This document shows, one piece after another, positions 1-9,198 of a stretch of 39,603 nt of DNA. Each line of letters opens with the position of its first letter. The stretch's first letter is position 1. Under the pieces are notes generated by a model. That model was not told the origin of the DNA and ran no database searches. It was given only the letters and a program-made list of their open reading frames with translations. Position numbers and translations under genes: made by a program. Origin of the DNA: Chthoniobacteraceae bacterium (GTDB lineage: Bacteria > Verrucomicrobiota > Verrucomicrobiia > Chthoniobacterales > Chthoniobacteraceae); assembly GCA_028714515.1 (NCBI GenBank), contig JAQTMF010000004.1, positions 1-39,603 of the forward strand. The letters are read 5' to 3'.

Positions 1-1
1 C

Positions 2-3000
2 ACCGGGGCGGACGATGCGCTCGGCATCCCGGAAGGCGAGCCTGTCGAGTGGTCGATTGTCCGCTCGCGTACCGACGGCGAGGAGGATAGCCGCGAGGCG
101 ATCGCTTCGGGAACGACGAAGGTCGATGCCTATGGCGGGTTCGAAGGCGAATGGGCCATGCCGAAGACCATTGGCCCGAGGCATTACCAGCTCAACGCGA
201 AGCTGCCTCGCAAAGACGGCGAAACAGGCGTGGAAATCAACGTCCAGGAATTCCGTCCCCCGCCTTTTGCCGTGAAGCTGACCGAGAGCAAACAGGGCCA
301 GGACACGGCGGGCGTCCGCATCCAATCCGTCTATTTCCACGGCGCACCCAATGCGGGGGCCATGGTCAAATGGGAAGCGGTTTGGACCCGGTTGTACTCC
401 GACAAAGCCACCGAAGGCGAATTCGTCAATGGCTCGTATTTCGTGGAGACCGACCCCTGCCACCTGTTCCGCATTCAAGAGGTCGAAAAGAAGGTCGCCG
501 GCGAGGGAAAACTCGGAGCGGACGGGACGCTGGTCCTCAAATCCAAACCGCCGTTCACCGACGCCGTGCCGCGTGGCTGGTATAACGTGCAATGGACCGT
601 GAGCGTGCTGGGGAGCGAAGGCCAGACCATCACCGAACCGGCGGTGTTCCCGCTGTACACCGTGCCGGTGGCGCTGGGCGTCGAAGCCCGGGAGAAACCG
701 GGGACAGGCAAAATCGTCACGATCAAGGCCAACGCCTACCAGCCTAACGACGAACCGGCCGCCGGTACGCCGCTCCGCGCGGATCTCTTCCATGTGATCA
801 ACAAGTCGGTGAAGGAGCAGATATCATCCCACGTCTACCGCTACCGGAACACGACGCTTTACGAGAAAGTGAAAACCGTCACGGGAGCCGCGCCGCTGGA
901 GGAATCCGCCGCGGTTACGGAACCGGGAAATTACCTGGTTGCCGTCCACCACGCGGAAAACGACGCCGTTCCCACCGAGTATTGTCAATTCGGCGTGAGC
1001 GGCGACAAAGAGGATCGGCCCGCGGAGTTTGCCCAGACCAATGACGAGAAATTCGAGGTGAAGGCGGACAAGAAGGTCTACACGCCGGGGGAGACGGCGG
1101 CGCTCAGCCTGCAAGCCCCGTTTGCGGGGACCGCGTGGGTTTCGGTCGAGGCCGACGGCAGGGTGCTTGATGCGTTCGAATGCCGCCTGGAGTCCAACGC
1201 CGGGCGGGTCGGGATCCCGATTAAGAAGGCGTATTTCCCCAACGCGTGGGTATCCATTTACCTGATGCGTCCCGCCGGCGAAGACAGGCTGCCCGCCGAA
1301 CGGATGGGCTCGGTGCAGCTCAACGTTTCGCGGCCCGATTTGGACCTGCACATTGCCCCCGCGCTTTCCGGGACCCAGGCTCGCCCGGGCGAGCTGATAT
1401 CCGGCACGGTGGAAGCGTTGTGCGAAGGCAAGCCTGTCGCGGATACGGATATTACCGTGTACGCCGTGGATGAGGCGCTGCTGGTCGCCGGTGGCTGGGA
1501 GGAACCGAAATTCCTGGAAACGATGTACCCCCGGCGCAACTGGGCGGTGCAGAGCTTTTTCAGCAAACTCAACGAACTGGGCCGGAAGTTCGATGACGAC
1601 GCCTTTTCCCAAAAAGGGTTCATCCTGGGCGACGGCGGCGAAGGCGGAGCGCTCGGGCCGAAGAAAGCGGCCCGGAAAGCGTTCCTGCCGCTCGCGTTTT
1701 GGAAAACCGGCCTGCGGACGGGACCCGATGGGAAAGCCTCTTTTGAGTTCAAGGCCCCGGACAGCCTCACCCGCTACCGGGTGATCGCGCTGGCTCAAAC
1801 CAAGGCGCACCAATTCGGCTTTGGAACCAACGCGGTTGAAATTTCCAAGCCGGTGCAAATCGAACCGGCTCTGCCCCGTTTTCTGCGGGTCGGCGACTCC
1901 GTGGAACTCCGGGCCATCGTCCGGCAGACCGTTGCCGACAAGCTGCCCGTGGCGCTCCATTGCGAAGGATCGCTCAAGTTGCAGGGCGCGAGTACGCAGA
2001 CGCAATCCGTCCGGCGCAACGATCCCTCGGTGTTCCGCTTCCCGGCGACGGCCGGGGAGAGCGATTCCGCCACGGTGCGCTGGGATACCGACGCGGGACC
2101 TGGCGACGCCGTCGAGATGAGCCTGCCGGTGTATCCGCCCACGCTGCTTCGCAAGGAAGCGGTGTTCGGAGCGCTGGGGACGTCCGATCCCTTGGCCGAT
2201 CTGCACCGGCTGGTGCCGGATGCCTGGAACCAAGCCGTGGGGAAAGCGGATGTCACGCTCTCCACATCCCCGTGGCTGCCAAAGCTCACCGGTCTTCCGC
2301 TGCTGTTGCAATATCCACACGGCTGTTTCGAGCAGATTACGAGCCGCATCCTCGGCTACACCGCGTTGGGCCGCTTGCTGGCCTACCTCCCTGATGGCGG
2401 CCTGCACGATCACGAATACCGCCTCCGCGTGGAAGAGGGGCTGCAAAAGATGAACGCGGCTTTGCTGAAGGGCGGCTGGCTTCCCTATTGGCCGGGCGGC
2501 AAGCAGCCGAGTCCCTACCCAACCATCGCCGGTTACTGGGCTGCCCGCAGCGCGAAGGCGAACGGCTGGGAGGTGCCGCCAAGGCTGCTCTCAATGCTGC
2601 CCAAAACGGTGCGTTCCATTGCCGACGGGAAAGAAGAGGATCTCTCCGGCGATTCGTTCATGCGCTGTTTCGCGGTGATGGTTTTGTCGGAGGAGAAAGC
2701 GGACAAACTCGAATCCGCCGTGCGCGACCTCTACGAGCGCCGGGAAGGCTACAACGAGGAGTCCCGGGCCTTCCTGGCCATCGCCATGCACCGGCTCGGC
2801 ATCATGCCGAAGGAAAAAGAGCAGCTCCTCAAGGAGATTGACCGGTCCCTCAAAACCGCCGGATTTAATCCCGACACGTTCGGCTCCACCACCCGCACGG
2901 AAGCCATTCGCGCCTGGGCCTTCGCCGTGATCCATCCGGAAGCCAACGAGGGGAAAGCCCGCAAGGAACTTGGGAAACGGATCGACGATTTGCTCGATTC

Positions 3001-3739
3001 CGCGCGTTCGCTTTCGACGCAGGAGAACTTCTGGTTGCTGCTCGCGTTCCAGTCCATGCACGCTGATGAACCGGCGCCCGCCGTCGATTTCTCCGCGTTC
3101 CGCCCGGCTCCCACGGCGCTTTCCCCCAATAAGGCGTCCGCCCTATGGGCCGAACGCGATATTCGCTCGCTTCGGCAGCTGTCCATCGTCAACCAGGCGG
3201 GGAAAGCCTCGCCATTGGCTGGAACCGCGTGCCTGCTGGACGCGCAATTCCGGATGACCTCCGCCGACGCCGAACGGGACAACCGGACGGATCGCGGATT
3301 CCGCGTCGAGCGCGTCGTCCGCAATATGACCGACCCGGCCCGTACGGGCGAAGCCGCGTCGCCATGGAAGCTCGGGGACCAAATCCTCATCACCATCCGC
3401 CTCCTTTCGCCCAAGGAACAACACTACGTCGCCGTGGAAGGGGAACTGCCCGCGTGCCTGGAAACGCTGAACCCGAACCTTCCTTCCGTGGCCCGTTCCT
3501 ACACCTTCCCTCTTGCGCAAGGCGACAAACCGCTCTCCCTCTCTTTTGCAGAGCTGCGCGACAAGACGACGTGCCTCTACTTCAACCATGTCGAACCGGG
3601 CATAGCGGTCTATTCCGTCGTGGCGCGTGTCACCAGCGCGGGCTCGTTCCGCTGGCCCGCAACCCAGGCCGTGCCAATGTATGACAGCCGGTTCTCCGGC
3701 GTCTCGGCGGCCGCTGAAGTGCATTCGGCGGGCGAGTAA
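2..3739 (+). CDS. Alpha-2-macroglobulin family protein (5' end outside window)
   Basis: The reading frame is open from the first bases of the window, so the N-terminus, including any signal peptide or lipobox, lies upstream; 1245 residues are visible. Bacterial alpha-2-macroglobulins are periplasmic, usually lipid-anchored, protease traps. The macroglobulin-type segment with VYAVDEALL is near 1455-1485. The conserved alpha-2-macroglobulin block (FWKTGLRTGPDGKA, then PDSLTRYRV) is near 1695-1785. The thioester motif is GCFEQ, with the Cys codon at 2324-2326 and Gln three residues on, so covalent trapping should be possible. The rest forms the helical toroid and receptor-like end. The stop codon overlaps the pbpC start (TAATG), which implies translational coupling. 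The same gene pair (yfhM-pbpC) occurs in E. coli and many Gram-negatives, where it is thought to guard and repair breached cell wall. Family assignment is firm; the substrate proteases are unknown. Confidence 0.93.
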   Translation, partial: TGADDALGIPEGEPVEWSIVRSRTDGEEDSREAIASGTTKVDAYGGFEGEWAMPKTIGPRHYQLNAKLPRKDGETGVEINVQEFRPPPFAVKLTESKQGQDTAGVRIQSVYFHGAPNAGAMVKWEAVWTRLYSDKATEGEFVNGSYFVETDPCHLFRIQEVEKKVAGEGKLGADGTLVLKSKPPFTDAVPRGWYNVQWTVSVLGSEGQTITEPAVFPLYTVPVALGVEAREKPGTGKIVTIKANAYQPNDEPAAGTPLRADLFHVINKSVKEQISSHVYRYRNTTLYEKVKTVTGAAPLEESAAVTEPGNYLVAVHHAENDAVPTEYCQFGVSGDKEDRPAEFAQTNDEKFEVKADKKVYTPGETAALSLQAPFAGTAWVSVEADGRVLDAFECRLESNAGRVGIPIKKAYFPNAWVSIYLMRPAGEDRLPAERMGSVQLNVSRPDLDLHIAPALSGTQARPGELISGTVEALCEGKPVADTDITVYAVDEALLVAGGWEEPKFLETMYPRRNWAVQSFFSKLNELGRKFDDDAFSQKGFILGDGGEGGALGPKKAARKAFLPLAFWKTGLRTGPDGKASFEFKAPDSLTRYRVIALAQTKAHQFGFGTNAVEISKPVQIEPALPRFLRVGDSVELRAIVRQTVADKLPVALHCEGSLKLQGASTQTQSVRRNDPSVFRFPATAGESDSATVRWDTDAGPGDAVEMSLPVYPPTLLRKEAVFGALGTSDPLADLHRLVPDAWNQAVGKADVTLSTSPWLPKLTGLPLLLQYPHGCFEQITSRILGYTALGRLLAYLPDGGLHDHEYRLRVEEGLQKMNAALLKGGWLPYWPGGKQPSPYPTIAGYWAARSAKANGWEVPPRLLSMLPKTVRSIADGKEEDLSGDSFMRCFAVMVLSEEKADKLESAVRDLYERREGYNEESRAFLAIAMHRLGIMPKEKEQLLKEIDRSLKTAGFNPDTFGSTTRTEAIRAWAFAVIHPEANEGKARKELGKRIDDLLDSARSLSTQENFWLLLAFQSMHADEPAPAVDFSAFRPAPTALSPNKASALWAERDIRSLRQLSIVNQAGKASPLAGTACLLDAQFRMTSADAERDNRTDRGFRVERVVRNMTDPARTGEAASPWKLGDQILITIRLLSPKEQHYVAVEGELPACLETLNPNLPSVARSYTFPLAQGDKPLSLSFAELRDKTTCLYFNHVEPGIAVYSVVARVTSAGSFRWPATQAVPMYDSRFSGVSAAAEVHSAGE

Positions 3740-5955
3740 TGCGCATGAAGCCGCCGCGTTGGGTTCGATGGGCCGCCGGTTTCGGCGCAGTCCTTGCGGC
3801 GTGGGCGGGCTGGTTCCTCTATTTTGCTCCGCTTCCGGCTTATCTTGCCCGGAACGCGGAGCTGACCACGCGGTATCTCGATGCAAAGGGGCGGCTCATT
3901 GCCGAAATCCCGGGCGCGGAGGCTCGGTCTCATCGGCCGGTGCCGCTGAGCGCCATGGGGCCCTGGATGCCTGAGTTTACAGTCGCTTTGGAGGATCAGC
4001 ACTTCAAACGCCATCCAGGAATCGATGTTCGCGCTACGGTCCGCGCCTTTTTCAGGCGGCGTGGCGGCGGATCGACGATCACCGAGCAGTACATCAAAGT
4101 CGCCTCGGGGCGCAAAGGCCGTTCCCTGTGGCGGAAAGCATGGGAGAAGGCGCTGGCCGTGCAATTGGAGCGGCGCTGGAGCAAGGCGCGGATTCTCGAA
4201 GCCTATCTGGACCGGATTTCCTACGGGAACCGCCTCGCGGGGGTGGAAGCCGCTTCGCGGGCTTATTTTGGCAAACCGGCGGCAACCCTCACGAAAGCGG
4301 AGGCGGCCTATCTTGCCGGGCTGCCCCAGTCTCCCGTGCGCTGCAATCCGTGGACCCGCCCGGATGAAGCCGCGCGGCAGTTCGCGCGGTCCGTCCGCTT
4401 GCTGTCGGTGCGAGGCGTTCTTCCGCAGGGCGAATTGGCCCCGGAAAACCCGCCGCTTGTCGAGCGGCATTTGCCGCAAAACCTCGCTCCCCATTTCATC
4501 CAGGCCGTGGCGTCCGAAGCCCCGCGCAATCAGGCGCGCGTGTTCGGCGTGGCCCATTGCACCCTCGACCTCGACTTGCAGCAGCGGGTTCAGGCGATGG
4601 TCCAGAATCATCTGAACGCGCTCCGCCGGGAAGACATCAGCCAGGCCGCGGTAGTGGTTCTCGATCATACCACCGGAGCGGTCCGGGCGCTTGTCGGATC
4701 GCGGAATATCGCGGTGGGCGATGGGCAGATCAACGGCGCGCTGCAATACCGCAACTGCGGCTCCACGCTCAAACCGTTCCTTTACCTTACCTGCATCGAA
4801 CGGCGGGTGTTCACTGCGGCCACCTTGCTGCCGGATACGGCGGATGCCGTCCGCGAAGCCTTTCCCGGTTACGATCCTCACAATTTCGCTTTGAGCTATC
4901 TCGGCCCCGTGCGGGTGCGCGACGCGCTGGCCAACTCCCTGAATGTTCCCGCCGTCGTGGCGTTGAGCCGGATCGGATCGCGCCGGGCTTTCGTGAGCAT
5001 GAAGGAATGGGGCCTTCGCTTCGACCATCCGATCGAGGAGGCCGGGGCCGGGTTCATCCTGGGTAATGTCGGCACCCGGCTTCTCGACCTTACCAATGCT
5101 TATGCGGGGCTTGCGCGAGGCGGCTTGGCGGGGCCGCCCCTTTTGGTCGCGGGCCCCTCTCCCGGATGGAAGCGCATTGCTTCTCCCGAAGCCGTGCAGA
5201 TTATCACGGACATCCTCTGCGACAACGATGCCCGGTTTCGCAGCTTTGGCGCCTGGTCTCCCCTCGCGACTCCCGTTCGCGTCGGGGCCAAGACGGGCAC
5301 CAGTTCCGATTTCCGGGACGGCTGGGCCATCGGGTTTACGCGGGAGCACACCGTCGGCGTCTGGGTTGGGAACTTCGACGGGCACCCGATGGGACACGCC
5401 GCTTCCATCGAGGCGGCCGCTCCGCTTTGGCGGATGCTTATCGACGCGCTTCTGGAAGAGGACCACCCTGTTCCGCAGCCATCGCTCCCGCGTACGAGGA
5501 TTTGTGCGCTGACGGGCCTGCTCCCGTGTGCCGCCAGCCCTGGCGCCATGGGGGAACTCTTCCTCCCGGGGACGGAGCCCAAAGAGAGCGCCGAGCGTTG
5601 GTTCGGCCCCGATGGCCACCCGCTGCTCCCGGCGGAGTACACCGGTTGGTGCGCCTCGCCGGAAAATACGCTGCACGCCACGATCCAGCCGGATCTTTCG
5701 AAACTGACAATCCTCAACCCGAGGGAAGGCGCGGTATTTCTGTTGAATGCCGACCTGCCCGCCTCTCAGCAACAGCTCGAAATGCGCGTCAACCTCCCGG
5801 AGGGCGCTGCCTGGAAATTGAATGGGAAACCGCTGGCGGCACCTGCAAATGGCCGCTTGCTTTGGCAACTCCAGGAGGGAGCGTGGGTCTTGGAAGTAGG
5901 CAACAGTTCCGCAAACCAGCTCCGGCATTTTTCCGTCAAAAAGGCCGATTTCTAG
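3739..5955 (+). CDS. pbpC: Penicillin-binding protein 1C
   Basis: 738 residues, a bifunctional class A type penicillin-binding protein that would polymerise and possibly cross-link peptidoglycan in the periplasm. One N-terminal membrane helix (about residues 13-30) is followed by a GT51 transglycosylase domain with EDQHFKRHPG (catalytic Glu85), GGSTITEQ (about 110-117) and a later AYFGKP...AEAAYLAGLPQSP block. The transpeptidase domain has Ser342-T-L-Lys345, Ser400-L-Asn402 and KTGTS starting at Lys518, so the active-site triad is complete. The last ~90 residues resemble the PBP1C C-terminal domain (BiPBP_C). Length is close to the E. coli protein (about 770). The start overlaps the alpha-2-macroglobulin stop by one base, supporting a two-gene operon. 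A long open frame on the opposite strand here is a GC-driven shadow. Confidence 0.95.
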   Translation: MRMKPPRWVRWAAGFGAVLAAWAGWFLYFAPLPAYLARNAELTTRYLDAKGRLIAEIPGAEARSHRPVPLSAMGPWMPEFTVALEDQHFKRHPGIDVRATVRAFFRRRGGGSTITEQYIKVASGRKGRSLWRKAWEKALAVQLERRWSKARILEAYLDRISYGNRLAGVEAASRAYFGKPAATLTKAEAAYLAGLPQSPVRCNPWTRPDEAARQFARSVRLLSVRGVLPQGELAPENPPLVERHLPQNLAPHFIQAVASEAPRNQARVFGVAHCTLDLDLQQRVQAMVQNHLNALRREDISQAAVVVLDHTTGAVRALVGSRNIAVGDGQINGALQYRNCGSTLKPFLYLTCIERRVFTAATLLPDTADAVREAFPGYDPHNFALSYLGPVRVRDALANSLNVPAVVALSRIGSRRAFVSMKEWGLRFDHPIEEAGAGFILGNVGTRLLDLTNAYAGLARGGLAGPPLLVAGPSPGWKRIASPEAVQIITDILCDNDARFRSFGAWSPLATPVRVGAKTGTSSDFRDGWAIGFTREHTVGVWVGNFDGHPMGHAASIEAAAPLWRMLIDALLEEDHPVPQPSLPRTRICALTGLLPCAASPGAMGELFLPGTEPKESAERWFGPDGHPLLPAEYTGWCASPENTLHATIQPDLSKLTILNPREGAVFLLNADLPASQQQLEMRVNLPEGAAWKLNGKPLAAPANGRLLWQLQEGAWVLEVGNSSANQLRHFSVKKADF

Positions 5956-6015
5956 CAATCCGCGCTTCCTATTTTCCCCGGCCTGGGCCTGTCCTCGACT
6001 TCAAAGAGGGTCTAT

Positions 6016-6042
6016 CCGCAGATTTCGCGGAGGGACGCAGAT
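6016..6042. repeat. Possible dispersed intergenic repeat
   Basis: In the gap after pbpC the bases CCGCAGATTTCGCGG continue into GGGACGCAGAT. The pattern contains a small inverted repeat (TCCGC-N7-GCGGA at 6015-6031) and a repeated CGCAGAT word. It resembles short repeats common between genes in several phyla. Only one copy is visible in this window, so repeat status is inferred from its look only. Confidence 0.3.
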
Positions 6043-6059
6043 CTAAAGGCAGAAGATCC

Positions 6060-6092
6060 CTTTTGGGCATTCCGGGAGTCTGCGCCCAAAAG
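6060..6092 (+). terminator. Hairpin after pbpC, candidate terminator
   Basis: A perfect 9-bp inverted repeat CTTTTGGGC / GCCCAAAAG (arms 6060-6068 and 6084-6092, 15-nt loop) lies about 105 bp after pbpC and upstream of the sigma-factor gene. There is no clear T-run after it, so it is either a weak terminator or a regulatory hairpin before the ECF operon. Confidence 0.4.
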
Positions 6093-6166
6093 GCCCGATG
6101 CCTCGGATAAAAATGCGAAATTCCGCAAAGGATATTCGCCTCGATAGCGTTTTGCCTTGTAGAAAT

Positions 6167-6730
6167 ATGCGCATGGCCACCCCAGAATCCGACTCCCTTG
6201 AATCCGGCGAAGGAGAACTGGTGGCCCGGGCGCGAGGGGATGATTCAGAGGCATTTAGGGAGCTTTTTAACCGCTTTTACCCGATGATTTATTCTTATTG
6301 CTATCGCGCGTGTCTCGACCGGGCCGGAGCGCAGGATATCGCGCAGGAGACGTTTATCAAAGCGGCGCGGGCTCTGGAGACGTTTCGCCTTGGCTCGTCG
6401 TTCAAGGCCTGGCTTTACCGGATCGCCACCAATGCCGCGCACGATTGGCGGCGCGACAGAGTGCGCCAGGGAAAAATCGCGGAAATTCCGAAGGATTGCC
6501 TGCCCGGCGGCGCGCCGGAGAGCCAGCCGGATTACTCGGCGGTAACGGCGGCGCTGGAGGCCCTGCCGGAGGATCTGCGTTTGGCGATGGTCCTGGTCTA
6601 TTACGAAGGGATGAACCATGCGGACGCGGCGCGGGTGCTGGGGTGCGCGGAAACCACGGTTTCCTGGCGGGTGTTCCGCGCCAAGCGAAGGCTCAAAAAG
6701 CTGCTTTCCGCAAAGGAGGCATTATCATGA
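6167..6730 (+). CDS. ECF-type RNA polymerase sigma factor
   Basis: 187 residues with the two-domain layout of group 4 sigma factors. Region 2 is the stretch from FRELFNRFYPMIYSYCY through AQDIAQETFIKAARAL to FKAWLYRIATNAAHDWRR. Region 4 starts at ALEALPEDLRLAMVLVYYEGM and contains the helix-turn-helix DAARVLGCAETTVSWRVFRAKRRLKKLL. No region 1.1 or 3 is present. An upstream in-frame ATG at 6098 would add 23 poorly structured residues; ATG 6167 (or 6173) gives the usual ECF N-terminus and is preferred, though neither has a strong ribosome binding site. The stop overlaps the next gene's start (ATGA), and that gene encodes an anti-sigma-like protein, the usual ECF arrangement. The trigger is unknown. 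It probably controls at least its own operon. Confidence 0.88.
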   Translation: MRMATPESDSLESGEGELVARARGDDSEAFRELFNRFYPMIYSYCYRACLDRAGAQDIAQETFIKAARALETFRLGSSFKAWLYRIATNAAHDWRRDRVRQGKIAEIPKDCLPGGAPESQPDYSAVTAALEALPEDLRLAMVLVYYEGMNHADAARVLGCAETTVSWRVFRAKRRLKKLLSAKEALS

Positions 6731-7344
6731 ACGACAAAACGCTGTGGGAGACTTTGCGCCGGTTGCCGGTTCCGCCACCGGACGCGGCGGCCAGGGATAG
6801 AGCCCGCGAACGGGCCGAGATCGCCTTTGTCAACCGGGCCTCCCGCTCCGAGCGAGGGCGTGGGGAGGCCGGGGCAAATCCCTGGCGCCTGGCCTGGAGC
6901 GCTTTTTCCCGGGCGGAAGCGATTGGAGTCGCTTGCCTCGCGATCGTGGCGATGGTCTGCTCGGCGAAATACCTGGCGGGGAGGGGAGAGCGCGGCCCCG
7001 ACTCCCGGCTTCTGGCCGAGATGGAGGCGCTGTTCCCGGGACAACTCGACGGGGTGATTTCTTCGGGAAGCTCCGTGCATCTCGCCCTTGCTCCGGAATG
7101 GGTCCGCTCTGGCAGGCCGTCCTTGCAGCCGTTGGCCGTGACGTTTCAGCGCGGGCGGCAGATTGTGCGCGTGTTGGGATACAGCGGCCGCAAAGTTTGC
7201 GTGAACCTTGGCGGGCGGGAGCGCTGTTTGGAGCCGCTCGTCACGGGCGAGGGAAGAGTGATCCTGGAGGGGGAAAACTTTCTGTGGAGCACCGCTCACC
7301 CCGTGCTTGTGGCGGGTTACCGCGTGGAGGCGCGCACCTTGTAA
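6727..7344 (+). CDS. Putative membrane-anchored anti-sigma factor
   Basis: 205 residues. The start codon overlaps the sigma-factor stop by four bases (ATGA), which couples translation. A short cytoplasmic part (about 1-55: MNDKTLWETLRRLPVPPPDAAARDRARERAE...) precedes one membrane segment, AIGVACLAIVAMVCSAKYLA (about residues 60-80), and a C-terminal outer part of about 120 residues. This topology and position fit an anti-sigma factor that holds the ECF sigma at the membrane. No zinc-finger (HxxxCxxC) anti-sigma motif is visible, so this is inferred from context. The outer domain contains FQRGRQIVRVLGYSGRKVCVNL and has no recognised family here. Confidence 0.6.
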   Translation: MNDKTLWETLRRLPVPPPDAAARDRARERAEIAFVNRASRSERGRGEAGANPWRLAWSAFSRAEAIGVACLAIVAMVCSAKYLAGRGERGPDSRLLAEMEALFPGQLDGVISSGSSVHLALAPEWVRSGRPSLQPLAVTFQRGRQIVRVLGYSGRKVCVNLGGRERCLEPLVTGEGRVILEGENFLWSTAHPVLVAGYRVEARTL

Positions 7345-7347
7345 TTT

Positions 7348-8154
7348 ATGAATGTCATCCAACTTCCCCTGGCGATCATCTGGCTGGTCTTTGGGATGGT
7401 CCGCATCGACGGCACCTCCGGCGGCCAACCCGGCGCGCAACCGCCGGCCTACTATGGCTTCGGCGGGCAGCCGGTCACGCTTGAGCTGGCCGTGGAAACG
7501 CCCAAAGGAGAGCCCGTGGACATCCAGGCCGATCTCTTTCAAAGGGCGCAAACGCTCCTGGCTCCCGTCCAGAAAGATATCGTCGTGGCCCAGGCCCTCA
7601 ATGCCTCCGGCTTTGCGCCGTATCGTCCCCTTGTTTCCTGGAAAATGCCGCTTCCGGCGGTGACGCGGGAAACGCAGATGCTCGCGCGGTTCCGCGTCAG
7701 GACGGGCGCGGCGGATTGGCAGCCAGCGGGCCAGGTATTGCTCACGGTTTATCCGCCCGACTTCGCAAAAGAAGAACTCGCGCGGGTTGCCAAGGACCCC
7801 GGTTTGCGGGTCTTCGGCGGCGACGCGCTGCGCAAATTCCTGAAAGCGCAGAAAACCGATTTTGAGGACGTGGGATCGGATCTCGCCTCTCTTCCGCCGT
7901 CCCCGGAAGACAAGAACCTTTATATCGGCGAAGCCACCTCGCGGCAACTGGCGCAGTGGCTCACCGCGAATCCCGCCTGGCAGGGGAGCCTGGTGGTGTT
8001 TTGCACGGATACCCCCCTGCTTCCGGGCGTGTTTGTGACCACGCAGGGCGGGCTGCGCCTCGCCAAAGTCACGCTCCCCATGCTCGATACCCTTTCCACC
8101 GATCCCCGCAGTCAAAAGACCCTGGTGGAAGTTCTCAAATCCGTCACTCCTTAG
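7348..8154 (+). CDS. Hypothetical exported or membrane-anchored protein in the ECF operon
   Basis: 268 residues, starting three bases after the anti-sigma-like gene. The N-terminus MNVIQLPLAIIWLVFGMVRI is hydrophobic and could act as a signal or anchor, but has no clear cleavage site. A beta-rich region (GQPVTLELAVETPKGEPVDIQADLF, residues about 40-65) looks like an immunoglobulin-like or uncharacterised beta domain. The second half, from about residue 145, alternates predicted strands and helices (FLKAQKTDFEDVGSDL... LVVFCTDTPLLPGV). No known motif was recognised. Its tight position between the anti-sigma-like gene and the CsgG-like gene suggests it serves the same envelope-related pathway. 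Confidence 0.7.
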   Translation: MNVIQLPLAIIWLVFGMVRIDGTSGGQPGAQPPAYYGFGGQPVTLELAVETPKGEPVDIQADLFQRAQTLLAPVQKDIVVAQALNASGFAPYRPLVSWKMPLPAVTRETQMLARFRVRTGAADWQPAGQVLLTVYPPDFAKEELARVAKDPGLRVFGGDALRKFLKAQKTDFEDVGSDLASLPPSPEDKNLYIGEATSRQLAQWLTANPAWQGSLVVFCTDTPLLPGVFVTTQGGLRLAKVTLPMLDTLSTDPRSQKTLVEVLKSVTP

Positions 8155-8167
8155 CTCCTACACACCT

Positions 8168-9103
8168 ATGAAACGACTCCTCGCCATTCTATTCGCCGCC
8201 GCCACACTCGCCGTTGCTTACGGGGACCCGCCGCCCCCGCTGACCGCCGCGGTTCTCGATTTCCAGGTCTCCGGCAAAGACTTCGAGAAAAAAGGCGCGG
8301 AAGCGGCCGTTTTGCTCAACGCCAAGCTCTCGGCGGCGCCCAGCCTGATCCTCGTCGAGCGCCAGGAGATCGACAAGATCCTCGGCGAACAGGAACTGGG
8401 CCTCTCCGGGAACGTCACGCCCGATACCGCCGCGAAGGTGGGCCAGCTCACCGGCGCGAAAGTGCTCATCACCGGGCGGCTTTTCGGCGCGGATAACAAA
8501 TACTTCGCCGTGGCGAAAATCATAAGCACCGAGACGGGCCGCGTCTACGGAGAGACGGCCACGTTCGCCTCGCCGGACGCCGTGGAGGCCGCCGCCAACG
8601 AACTCACGCCAAAGATCATCGCGGTGATCGAGAAGCGCGGCGATACCCTCGTGGCGAAGGTCGAGGACCCCGCGGCGCGCATCGAACGGCTCAAAAAGCT
8701 CGTCGAAGGCAAGAAGCTCCCCAGCGTTTCCGTGCAAATTGCCGAGCAACATCTCGGCCGCGCGGTTATCGACCCCGCCACGCAGACGGAAATGAAGCTC
8801 GCGCTGCAAAAGCTCGGGTTTGAGGTCATCGACTCCGCCTCCGGCAAGCAGCCGGATGTCGCCATCAGCGGCGAAGCGTTCAGCGAGATGGCAGGGCGGC
8901 GGGCCAATCTCATCTCGTGCCGCAGCCGTGTGGAAATCAAAGTGAGCCAACCGGCCACCGGGAAACTTCTGCTGGCCGACCGCCAGACGGATGTGGCCGT
9001 GGACCTCGCGGAGCATATCGCCGGGAAGACCGCGCTCGAAAACGCCGCGTTGAAATTGATGGATCGCGTCGTGCCGGTCCTTACGGCGGCGGCAAACCCT
9101 TAG
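8168..9103 (+). CDS. CsgG/LpoB-like exported protein
   Basis: 311 residues with a clear Sec signal peptide (MKRLLAILFAAATLAVAYG, cleavage near residue 19). The mature part begins TAAVLDFQVSGKDFEKKG, then has LILVERQEIDKILGEQELGLSG and AKVGQLTGAKVLITGRLF. This is the typical order of the CsgG-type domain (beta strand, helix, ERxxxxxIL, then the ligand-like 'Ga.vLi.G' strand) found in curli secretion channels and in periplasmic regulators of peptidoglycan synthases. A second, shorter half (about 175-311) repeats a related pattern (FEVIDSASGKQPDVAISGEAFSEM). No lipobox is seen, so it is probably soluble in the periplasm rather than a CsgG pore. It lies 13 bp after the preceding gene in the ECF operon. 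Confidence 0.78.
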   Translation: MKRLLAILFAAATLAVAYGDPPPPLTAAVLDFQVSGKDFEKKGAEAAVLLNAKLSAAPSLILVERQEIDKILGEQELGLSGNVTPDTAAKVGQLTGAKVLITGRLFGADNKYFAVAKIISTETGRVYGETATFASPDAVEAAANELTPKIIAVIEKRGDTLVAKVEDPAARIERLKKLVEGKKLPSVSVQIAEQHLGRAVIDPATQTEMKLALQKLGFEVIDSASGKQPDVAISGEAFSEMAGRRANLISCRSRVEIKVSQPATGKLLLADRQTDVAVDLAEHIAGKTALENAALKLMDRVVPVLTAAANP

Positions 9104-9135
9104 GCGCAAGGAGGCGGCCGCCGTCATCGCATGGG

Positions 9136-9162
9136 GGTGTTTCCCGCCAGCCGGGAAACACC
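9136..9162 (+). promoter_or_regulatory. Strong hairpin between CsgG-like gene and large exported-protein gene
   Basis: A perfect 10-bp stem GGTGTTTCCC / GGGAAACACC (9136-9145 and 9153-9162) encloses a 7-nt loop. No T-run follows, so it is not a textbook terminator. It may partly end transcription or protect RNA ends, lowering expression of the long downstream gene. Confidence 0.6.
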
Positions 9163-9198
9163 TTCGGCGCACCGAGTAGTCTTCGATATTTACGGAAC

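Noticed and set aside
3610-5958. Long open frame on the minus strand opposite pbpC (and similar ones opposite 824-2446 and 11045-13093)
   Set aside because: They lie wholly within well-supported genes, have Arg/Gly/Pro-rich composition and no recognisable domains; they are by-products of high GC content.
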